Assembly (NCBI GenBank): GCA_964343345.1
Contig: CAYFJE010000008.1
Span: forward strand, 1-21,270
DNA length: 21,270 nucleotides
Source: UBA6624 sp964343345 [NCBI: uncultured bacterium]
GTDB lineage: Bacteria > UBP7 > UBA6624
Direction: 5' to 3'
The notes under the pieces are model-generated. The model was given only the letters and a program-made list of their open reading frames with translations. It made no database searches and had not been told where the DNA came from. The position numbers and the translations under genes are program-made. Shown in pieces: positions 15,427-21,270 of this stretch (position 1 is the first letter of the stretch; every line of letters starts with the position of its first letter).

Positions 15427-16206
15427 TTATTTTTTTGGAGGGTTTTTGTTAACAAAATCATTTATAGTTTTTTTTGTTTCTTTAAGTGTCCAAGAACGAC
15501 CAAAAAGTGCAGGTTCTTCTTTTAGAGCATCTTGTTGAGATATCTTCAGCTGCAAACCTACAGATTTTTTTGCCAAAGCAATGGTTTCCCTGTTCTTTGA
15601 AATGTAGGGAGTCAAAAAAGTCTTTGCATCTTCTAGCAGCTCTTTTGGCTTTGAAACCTTCTGAACAAGCCCTAACTCAAAAGCCTCGTCAGCTCTGAAT
15701 TGACGACCACTTAAAACCAAATCAAGGGCTTTCGTTCTTCCTAGAAGATTCACCAACCTCTGTCCTCCGCCCCAACCAGGGATAAGCCCTAAGTTAACTT
15801 CAGTTTGGCCAAACTTTGCACGTGTACTAGCAATTCTGAAATCGCAACATAAAGATAGTTCTAAACCTCCACCAAAACAAAGTCCGTTAACTGCTGCCAA
15901 AGTAATTAACGGAATGCTCTCCATGAGGCCCCAGATATCAGCTCCTTTCTGTGCTAAACGATTAGCCCCTTCTTCATCCTGTTCCATTAATTCCGGCAAA
16001 AAAGCACCTGCTGAAAAAACAGGTCCTTTCCCTGTCAATATGATTGCTTTGAGATCTTCTTCTTTGGCTGCATTCAAGATACATTCTTTAAAGTGATCGG
16101 AAAAATCGTCTGAAAGATTGTTTAATGGATTAGTTTTTGAAGTCACAGTTAAAACAAGATAACTGTTCTCTTTTTCTGCTTCAAAATATCTGCATTGATA
16201 AAACAT
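15427..16206 (-). CDS. Enoyl-CoA hydratase/isomerase (crotonase) family protein
   Basis: A 259-residue crotonase-fold protein. The first oxyanion-hole block is FSAGAFLPEL at residues 64-73 and the second is GLCFGGGLELSLCCD at 108-122. Both glutamates used by true hydratases are present at the right spacing: Glu116 in GGGLEL and Glu136 in GQTEVNLGLIPG, so hydratase activity on an acyl-CoA is plausible. Substrate is unknown; there is no companion thiolase or acyl-CoA dehydrogenase in the window. The start overlaps the herA stop by one base (TAATG), so its translation is probably coupled to herA. Its presence between DNA-processing genes and DUF3084 is unexplained and may only reflect operon packing. 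Confidence 0.88.
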   Translation of the reverse strand: MFYQCRYFEAEKENSYLVLTVTSKTNPLNNLSDDFSDHFKECILNAAKEEDLKAIILTGKGPVFSAGAFLPELMEQDEEGANRLAQKGADIWGLMESIPLITLAAVNGLCFGGGLELSLCCDFRIASTRAKFGQTEVNLGLIPGWGGGQRLVNLLGRTKALDLVLSGRQFRADEAFELGLVQKVSKPKELLEDAKTFLTPYISKNRETIALAKKSVGLQLKISQQDALKEEPALFGRSWTLKETKKTINDFVNKNPPKK

Positions 16207-17987
16207 TAGAACTTAAACTTCACATCTCCTTTCTTCTTCCATTCAGCGGTTTTTGGTGCCCTTTTCCTTCCTCGATCAATCTCTTCTTGAGACTGTAGAT
16301 ACATATCCCCTGGAACACATGGCGGATAAGGAAACTGCATGATTACAGGCTGACTATATCTAGCATGTTTCAACAACAATGTTCCCTTTGGAAAAATTGC
16401 CATTTTCTTTTTAACCTCGTCTGGGAGATAAGAATATTCTGGAAGTCCTAATTCTGTAGGACCAGAACGTCCGTAGCATATAGTTGAACTATTATCTGTA
16501 ACCTGCTTGTCAATCATTGAAGCAAACTGCTCTGCACCAAAGAACGTTAACCCAAGAGACCTTCCTCTAGCTGTTGCATGAATAATTGATTCTTTAAGTG
16601 TTGTATGTTTTTCTGCAGGAGCAAATTTATTTAACTCATCGACAAAAACAATAATATTGTCTAACCCTTCTTCTTCGGTTTTCATTTCAACAAGCTCAAA
16701 AAGCCTTTTCAAAACTCTTTCAAAAACCATTTGCTGCCCTCTGTCGTTAAGGGCTTGTATATCAATTACATAAATATCACCAGTTTTAAATTCATCCAAA
16801 GGTATGTCTTGTGGGTTTTCTGGAATGTCTCTTGCATTAACCAAGCCTTTAAAAAGTTCTGGTAGTGTAACTAGGTTTTGAACCAATTTGAAAAAAGTTG
16901 TTCTTTTATGACCATGCCAATGCTCTCTGTCCCTCATAACCCTTCTTTCTTCAACTAAAAAATCGACTAAGTCTGGAAACTCTTTTATGGTGTCGTCTTT
17001 GTCGACTATGTCAAGCATGTCTTCATAAGCTGCTTGGACATTATCGTCCCAGTCTTCATCGTCAAAAAGTTCTGGCAAATATTTTCGTAATTCCGGAATA
17101 TCCCATACAAAATACTCGACTGAACCATCTTGTCTTAAACTGTTAACTTTTGCTGATGTTGAAGATGAGTAAGGTGCAAATATTCGCAGTTGATCAAATG
17201 GCTTTGGTGGAACATTCAGTTCCTTGTAAATACTTCTATAAAACTCACCTTGTTCAGATTTTTCTTCAAGTTCAGGATTGGCTTTGTCCAAGAAAAGTAA
17301 ATCTTTTCCTTTCACGTTAAAAAGGACAACCCCTATTCTTTTTTTCTGGTAATCTTTATTTCTCCCGAAAAAAGTTTGTACAGATTTCAACATAAATTCA
17401 ACTAAACTTGTTTTTGTTGCCAGTCCAGAAATACCGCTAATGTTGAAATGTGCACCTTCTGGCCCTAATAAAAATTCAATGTCTATATAAATTGGTGTTA
17501 ATTGTCCATCTCCATTCTTGATAACCCCTATTGGGACACCCCTGTCCTCAATGTATCCTTCCATGTTAAAAGCTCTCCTGACTCCTGCAGGATTAGCATA
17601 AAAAATGTTTGCTCTTGTAACAGGTCTTGCTTTATTGTCTGTAGATCCAATAATATTTGCTTTTGCAACCAAAACCTCGGAAACATCTGTTGGCAAAGAT
17701 TGATCTGGTTTTCCAAAATCATGCGATATGTAATCTGAAAGAAAATTGGGCATATCCATGGTTGAGCGTAAGTCAACAACTGTTCCAAATGTTATGTGGC
17801 CATCATCCCTAACAGCTGCAACAATATTCCCGAGTTCAAGATTTTCTTCTTTCCTGGATAGCCAAAAATGAAAATAAGAAGAAGTGTTTGGATGCTTCTC
17901 GGTACTCGCACCCTTCCCAACAAATCCCCATTTTGTGTTTACATAATCCTTAAAACCGTCTTCTGCGAATTGAAAATTTTCTTTCAT
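16206..17987 (-). CDS. herA: HerA-like DNA translocase ATPase (DUF87 family)
   Basis: A 593-residue FtsK/HerA-superfamily ATPase, expected to form a hexamer that pumps DNA and works with NurA in end resection. The N-terminal part (about residues 48-130) resembles a HAS barrel (LELGNIVAAV, ITFGTVVDL). The ATPase core has a P-loop region GISGLATKTS at 185-194, where the usual Gly before Lys is Thr (Lys192, Thr193), and a Walker B VFVDELNKFAP at 447-457 with Asp450 and Glu451. ATARGRSLGLTFFGAEQF at 471-488 matches the conserved HerA segment after Walker B. An acidic helical stretch (about 309-340) lies between the Walker motifs. The ATG has AAAGGA upstream at 17995-18000. nurA ends 17 bases before it. 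The TKT loop is, to my memory, shared by a bacterial subfamily. Confidence 0.88.
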   Translation of the reverse strand: MKENFQFAEDGFKDYVNTKWGFVGKGASTEKHPNTSSYFHFWLSRKEENLELGNIVAAVRDDGHITFGTVVDLRSTMDMPNFLSDYISHDFGKPDQSLPTDVSEVLVAKANIIGSTDNKARPVTRANIFYANPAGVRRAFNMEGYIEDRGVPIGVIKNGDGQLTPIYIDIEFLLGPEGAHFNISGISGLATKTSLVEFMLKSVQTFFGRNKDYQKKRIGVVLFNVKGKDLLFLDKANPELEEKSEQGEFYRSIYKELNVPPKPFDQLRIFAPYSSSTSAKVNSLRQDGSVEYFVWDIPELRKYLPELFDDEDWDDNVQAAYEDMLDIVDKDDTIKEFPDLVDFLVEERRVMRDREHWHGHKRTTFFKLVQNLVTLPELFKGLVNARDIPENPQDIPLDEFKTGDIYVIDIQALNDRGQQMVFERVLKRLFELVEMKTEEEGLDNIIVFVDELNKFAPAEKHTTLKESIIHATARGRSLGLTFFGAEQFASMIDKQVTDNSSTICYGRSGPTELGLPEYSYLPDEVKKKMAIFPKGTLLLKHARYSQPVIMQFPYPPCVPGDMYLQSQEEIDRGRKRAPKTAEWKKKGDVKFKF

Positions 17988-18004
17988 AATACCGTCCTTT
18001 TATT

Positions 18005-18997
18005 TTAGGTTACTATTGCTCCGTGTAAGAACCATTTAATGGTTTCTACCTTTGGTAAATGGTTTGTTAAAAAATCTGTACATATTTTCAATGGGTAAAC
18101 CAATCTTTCCCATTTTGGACTTGGGTAAGCAACAGGGTTCCTTAAGCTGAAAATGAGTCTTGAAACCTCGTCAACACTCCCTGGATCAAGAGGCATTCCT
18201 TCATAAACCTCTGGTCTAATTAAACCAAAATTAGCAGAATGAGCACGTGGCTGTCTTATCCTTAAAAACCAACTTGTTATTTCATCTTTTTGTGGAGTTG
18301 TATAAGAAAAAAGTGCACTTCTTTCAGAGTAACCTAGACTTAAAATATTGCGCTGTGTCTCGGGTGTAAAAAATAGGGGGTGGTTATCTTTACAAAGACC
18401 AACAGCACATGGGATTGGTTTTGGAAGATGTGATAAAGACCCATCTACCAATATTTTTTCTTTGTAATTTGTTTTTTCTGCCCAATCATAAAGGTGTGAA
18501 GCTTCTAATTTGTGCCTTTCTTTTCTTGCGCGCATCACAGCAGCATATCTTTGATCTCCAAAATACCCTGTTTTTTCCCCAGTGTCCAAAAACCCTTTCG
18601 GCAAACTTGAACCTAATAAATCTTTTGAAATGAGTGCAAACTCCTGTATCCTTGGCTGGCCCCACATTTCAAAAGATCCATTCCTGAATCCAATAATTAA
18701 ACTTGCGATAATTGAATAATGGACTGTCACGGGATTCCTTCCAAAATCAAAAGTTCCTATAAGGAAAGTTTTTTGTATTCCGTCTGTAAACCACCTGATT
18801 GAAAGATCTTCTGTTTCAGATCTTGCAATCTTTAAATCTTGAATCATGCCACCTTCGTGTACGGTTGTAGATTCTCTCAAATCTGGCCTTTCAGGGGTAA
18901 ATGCCATTTCTTCTATATGGTCTGCAGAAGAAATTTCACCACCACTTTCAACAAGAAATTTCTTTATGTTTGAGAGTGTGTCAGTCAAAAAGGTCAT
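18005..18997 (-). CDS. nurA: NurA-domain 5'-3' nuclease
   Basis: A 330-residue NurA-family protein, expected to be a metal-dependent single-strand endonuclease and 5'-3' exonuclease acting with HerA. Recognisable elements are the first acidic motif as WFTDGIQK (Asp72), the helix RARKERHKLEASHLYDWA at about 156-173, the second acidic motif as VDGSLSHLPK (Asp185), and the following GLCKDN with Lys203, then YPLKICTD near the C-terminus. The sequence is divergent from archaeal NurA, so identification rests on these motifs plus direct adjacency to herA. Upstream, 47 bases separate it from the iron-sulfur nuclease gene, the largest gap in the first half of this operon; I see no promoter or terminator there that I would defend. 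Confidence 0.8.
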   Translation of the reverse strand: MTFLTDTLSNIKKFLVESGGEISSADHIEEMAFTPERPDLRESTTVHEGGMIQDLKIARSETEDLSIRWFTDGIQKTFLIGTFDFGRNPVTVHYSIIASLIIGFRNGSFEMWGQPRIQEFALISKDLLGSSLPKGFLDTGEKTGYFGDQRYAAVMRARKERHKLEASHLYDWAEKTNYKEKILVDGSLSHLPKPIPCAVGLCKDNHPLFFTPETQRNILSLGYSERSALFSYTTPQKDEITSWFLRIRQPRAHSANFGLIRPEVYEGMPLDPGSVDEVSRLIFSLRNPVAYPSPKWERLVYPLKICTDFLTNHLPKVETIKWFLHGAIVT

Positions 18998-19044
18998 GGA
19001 AAGTAATTGTATTTGATTAAATCACATCAGCATACATGAACTGT

Positions 19045-20340
19045 TTAAGAATCATGGACAACTCTGTTATTAACGATTATTGAAAATGGATCATTTACAA
19101 ACCCTTCAAGATTGCCTGAAATATCAGAATGCTTAATCCCAACATCGACACAAAATATAAAGTCTCCTTTCTTTAATTCCCCTAAGATTCTCCCGGAATC
19201 TTCCCAACCTTTGATCAATATTTCACCACCATCTTCAGTTTTAACTATCGCAACACCTGGTCTAGATCCTTTCTTTTTTGACGAATCTTCAACAACCCCT
19301 TTTATGGATTTTCCATACCCTTCCTCTTGCCAAGGTTCATCTTGGACCATCTTTTGATATGCTTTACACCATGGTTTTGCATCGCACCACTTGCAATTTT
19401 TTTGTGATGGGTTGGCTTTGAAGAAACTCTCAGGAGAACCAGAAACATTTTTTATTTCAGCTGCAATTTCTTTTAAAGAAAAAACGATATCCTGAATTAC
19501 ATCTTCATCAAAATCGACCTTCTTGACTTCTTGCGAACCAAGGTACCAAAATTCAACATCTTTAGGCATTTTCCCAAACTCCTCATACGCAAGATAGGCA
19601 TAAAGCCAACCTTGAAATTCATGATCTGAATCAATTTTTCCTTCTGTTGATTTTCCGGTTTTGTAATCAATAATCTTAATTTCACCATTTTCGTTTACAA
19701 AAACAGCGTCGATAATGCCTCCAAGCAATCCGTCTTTTGAAAAAATTCGAGACTCTGTATGCTTTGGCTTTGATGTTTGAACGCTCGCAGCATCCATTTT
19801 TCCATGAGTCATTTTTGTTAATGCCCACAAAACTTGATCGATGACTTCGTCCATTTTTGAATCATCCCATATACCCTTTTTTCTTTTTGATGTTTCAAAT
19901 TCAGATTTATTTTTTTGCCAATATTTTCTTGTTAATGCTTGAATGTATGAGGTTGGTTTTGCCATTTGTAAATCACACTCAAAAATCAATTCGAGAACAG
20001 AGTGTGCAACATTGCCAAATTTCATTGCTGAACTAACAGAAGAAACAATCTTCTTTTCGTAAGAAAAATAATACTGTTTTGGGCAATTTAAGTATTGTCT
20101 AGCTTTAGAAAAAGAAAGACTTCCTTTCTTCCAATACAAATTTCTTTTTTCTTGGGGGAGGTCTACACGTTCTTCAAGAATTGGAGGAAGGGGATTTTTT
20201 TGAAGAAACCAAGACTCAACCTCAACAAGCCCTTTTTCATTGGGCCCATCTACAACTTTTTTTGGGAACCATTGCTTGTAGTTGTCTTGTATCCTGGATA
20301 AATATACGGCCTTTTCTGTCTCTCTTTCTAAATGCCACAT
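19045..20340 (-). CDS. RecB/AddB/Cas4-type PD-(D/E)XK nuclease with 4Fe-4S motif
   Basis: A 431-residue nuclease with a complete RecB-family signature (numbering from the ATG at 20340). Motif I is GNVAHSVLE with His113, motif II is GGIIDAV with Asp211, motif III is IDYKTGK with Asp225 and Lys227, and the helix QGWLY gives Gln243 and Tyr247. Four cysteines in AddB/Cas4 arrangement bind the predicted iron-sulfur cluster: Cys86 (LNCPKQYYF) and Cys316, Cys319 and Cys325 (CX2CX5C). After it comes a beta-rich C-terminal extension of about 85 residues, possibly an OB-like fold. No helicase domain is present. I prefer the ATG at 20340 because GAGG lies eight bases upstream; ATG at 20361 would add seven residues but has no ribosome binding site. 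It heads the operon with nurA and herA. Confidence 0.87.
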   Translation of the reverse strand: MWHLERETEKAVYLSRIQDNYKQWFPKKVVDGPNEKGLVEVESWFLQKNPLPPILEERVDLPQEKRNLYWKKGSLSFSKARQYLNCPKQYYFSYEKKIVSSVSSAMKFGNVAHSVLELIFECDLQMAKPTSYIQALTRKYWQKNKSEFETSKRKKGIWDDSKMDEVIDQVLWALTKMTHGKMDAASVQTSKPKHTESRIFSKDGLLGGIIDAVFVNENGEIKIIDYKTGKSTEGKIDSDHEFQGWLYAYLAYEEFGKMPKDVEFWYLGSQEVKKVDFDEDVIQDIVFSLKEIAAEIKNVSGSPESFFKANPSQKNCKWCDAKPWCKAYQKMVQDEPWQEEGYGKSIKGVVEDSSKKKGSRPGVAIVKTEDGGEILIKGWEDSGRILGELKKGDFIFCVDVGIKHSDISGNLEGFVNDPFSIIVNNRVVHDS

Positions 20341-20368
20341 TCCTTTTGCCTCTTCTTTCATAGGTTTA

Positions 20369-20397
20369 ATGATAAAGTAACATACCTTGAAAACCAA
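20369..20397 (-). promoter_or_regulatory. Possible sigma-70-like promoter of the nuclease-nurA-herA operon
   Basis: On the minus strand TTGGTT (20392-20397) and TATCAT (20369-20374) are separated by 17 bases. The second differs from TATAAT at one base; the first matches only TTG of TTGACA. Transcription would start near 20362, which would make the ATG at 20361 almost leaderless and favours the downstream ATG at 20340. The -35 box would lie inside the first codons of the divergent mnhE. Confidence 0.35.
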
Positions 20398-20890
20398 CTC
20401 GCATTTCAGGATTTCTTTTTTGCTACTTCTCGTTATCACATGGCTTCTATTTTCTCTTTTTGACTTAAAGCATATCTATTTCGGTATTTTTGCGATCTTG
20501 ATCGTCTACACCTGGTGTAAAAATTTATTTTTTGTAGAAAAAAATAATAAAAAATTTTATTTACTAGACATAAATTGGATTTATTTTTTTGGATATATAT
20601 TTTGGTTGTTATGGCAGGTTTTTTTAGCAAATATCTCTGTTGCAAAAATAATATTATTCAAAAAAGAAGAACTTGATCCAGGGTTTATCACCTTCGACAC
20701 AAAACTACAAAACCCTTTGGCAAAATCTCTTTTAGCAAATTCGATAACACTTACACCCGGGACAATAACACTGAATGTTTTTAGAAATAGTTTTGAAGTC
20801 CATACACTAAATGAAAGATTAGCTTATTTAATTACAGTTGGAGAGCTCAACAGAAGAATAGCAAGGGTTTTTGGAGATATGGATGAATGA
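20387..20890 (+). CDS. mnhE: Mrp-type Na+/H+ antiporter subunit E
   Basis: Membrane subunit of the multisubunit cation/proton antiporter (Mrp/Mnh). The 167-residue protein has hydrophobic segments at about residues 9-24, 28-44 and 62-82, followed by the conserved subunit-E cytoplasmic region containing PGFITF, LQNPLAKSLLANSITLTPGT and a final EVHTL stretch. The first standard start is TTG at 20387, with no convincing ribosome binding site; a shorter start at another TTG near 20420 would cut into the first membrane segment, so I keep the longer form. The gene diverges from the nuclease operon with only a 46-nt gap (25 nt if the nuclease starts at 20361). mnhF overlaps its end by 8 bases. Confidence 0.92.
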   Translation: MKTNSHFRISFLLLLVITWLLFSLFDLKHIYFGIFAILIVYTWCKNLFFVEKNNKKFYLLDINWIYFFGYIFWLLWQVFLANISVAKIILFKKEELDPGFITFDTKLQNPLAKSLLANSITLTPGTITLNVFRNSFEVHTLNERLAYLITVGELNRRIARVFGDMDE

Positions 20891-21140
20891 AATAACAATA
20901 ATAACTCTACTTGCAATACTGCCATTAAAAGTTTTAGTTTTTGGAGAATCGTCTTATGACAGGCTTGTTGGATTAAGTGTCTTCAGTAATAAAGTTCTTG
21001 TGATACTTCTACTGCTCGGGGGAATTTACAACAGGGTAGGTTTCTTCTTGGACTTGGCAATGGGGTATGCACTTTTGAATTTTGTAGGAATTGTTGTTAC
21101 AACAAGGTTTTTAAGAATGAGGAAACAAGATGGACGCTGA
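20883..21140 (+). CDS. mnhF: Mrp-type Na+/H+ antiporter subunit F
   Basis: An 85-residue membrane protein with three predicted hydrophobic helices (about residues 4-22, 31-49 and 55-75), matching subunit F in size and layout. The conserved YDRLVGL stretch after the first helix and the ALLNFVG segment followed by a basic ARFL-like end (TTRFLRMRK) support the call. The ATG at 20883 has GGAG six bases upstream and overlaps the end of mnhE by 8 bases; its own end overlaps mnhG by 11 bases. Such overlaps suggest strict co-translation of the small antiporter subunits. Confidence 0.88.
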   Translation: MNEITIITLLAILPLKVLVFGESSYDRLVGLSVFSNKVLVILLLLGGIYNRVGFFLDLAMGYALLNFVGIVVTTRFLRMRKQDGR

Positions 21141-21270
21141 ACTTTTTGGAAGTCTCTTTTTGTGGCTTGGAATGCTTTTTTTAGCAATTGGGAGTATTGG
21201 CATATTGAAATTACCTGATGTGTATTGTCGACTCCACGCCTCTGGAAAATGTGATACTCTTGGTATATTT
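21130..21270 (+). CDS. mnhG: Mrp-type Na+/H+ antiporter subunit G, N-terminal part
   Basis: The first 47 codons before the right edge. After a first hydrophobic helix, the sequence reads GILKLPDVYCRLHASGK and then DTLGIF, the signature of subunit G (usual form PDxYxRLHAxxKxxTLG). The ATG at 21130 lies inside mnhF, with GAGG at 21119-21122 upstream. The remaining antiporter subunits (A-D) would be expected beyond the window. Partial at the 3' end. Confidence 0.9.
   Translation, partial: MDAELFGSLFLWLGMLFLAIGSIGILKLPDVYCRLHASGKCDTLGIF

Noticed and set aside
15444-15457. 14-base palindrome TTTTGTTAACAAAA
   Set aside because: It lies inside the enoyl-CoA hydratase coding region, encodes ordinary residues and is not followed by a T-run in the transcript; chance in AT-rich sequence.
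19005-19025. Short inverted repeat TGATTAAATCA between the Fe-S nuclease and nurA genes
   Set aside because: Arms of five bases in AT-rich DNA are expected by chance and nothing else marks the site.
16206-20340. Interpretation of the HerA/nuclease operon as a phage-defence island
   Set aside because: There is no SIR2, DUF4297, TIR or other effector, no integrase or tRNA boundary, and the operon continues into metG, lpxL and kdsA, so a core repair role is the better reading.
19045-20340. Cas4 and therefore a CRISPR-linked gene
   Set aside because: The iron-sulfur nuclease motifs fit Cas4 and AddB alike, but no repeats, Cas1 or Cas2 are in the window and the protein is about twice Cas4 size.

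Overview
The window reads as a compact, AT-rich bacterial chromosome segment with no mobile elements, RNA genes or CRISPR array that I can see. A Gram-negative cell plan is indicated by kdsA (KDO-8-phosphate synthase) and an LpxL/HtrB-type lipid A acyltransferase. A HerA/NurA pair, a DUF3084 protein, a two-gene transketolase, an FSA-type transaldolase and an Mrp-type antiporter cluster point away from the familiar enterobacterial model. I cannot name the phylum from sequence alone. Reading frames fit the standard bacterial code, and starts include GTG and TTG.

Layout. (1) 1-150, minus: the 5' end of an HD-domain hydrolase running off the left edge. (2) 211-6591, plus: ribF, rpsO, rplY, pth, then, after a 35-nt AT-only gap holding a perfect palindrome, the two transketolase halves, an FSA-type transaldolase and pyrG, mostly joined by short overlaps. 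(3) 6583-7182, minus: a DnaQ-like exonuclease whose 3' end overlaps that of pyrG. (4) 7241-9614, plus: dihydroorotase and a cysteine-synthase family gene. (5) 20340-9642, minus: a nine-gene, tightly packed probable operon. It starts with a RecB/AddB-type Fe-S nuclease, NurA and HerA, then an enoyl-CoA hydratase homologue, DUF3084, metG, a glyoxylate-reductase-like dehydrogenase, LpxL and kdsA. (6) 20387-21270, plus: mnhE, mnhF and the start of mnhG, running off the right edge.

How the genes work together. The plus-strand run serves flavin cofactors, translation, the non-oxidative pentose phosphate pathway and CTP; dihydroorotase adds a pyrimidine step. The first three genes of the minus operon look like a DNA-end-processing set: hexameric translocase, NurA nuclease and a second iron-sulfur nuclease. 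The distal genes serve tRNA charging and LPS biosynthesis.

The points most worth checking are the nuclease/NurA/HerA operon with DUF3084 downstream; a strong internal ribosome binding site in metG that could yield a free 112-residue tRNA-binding protein; a sharp G+C step inside ribF near position 960; and a missing canonical start codon for pth. All G+C figures are hand counts, and all family calls are from recognised motifs, not database searches.
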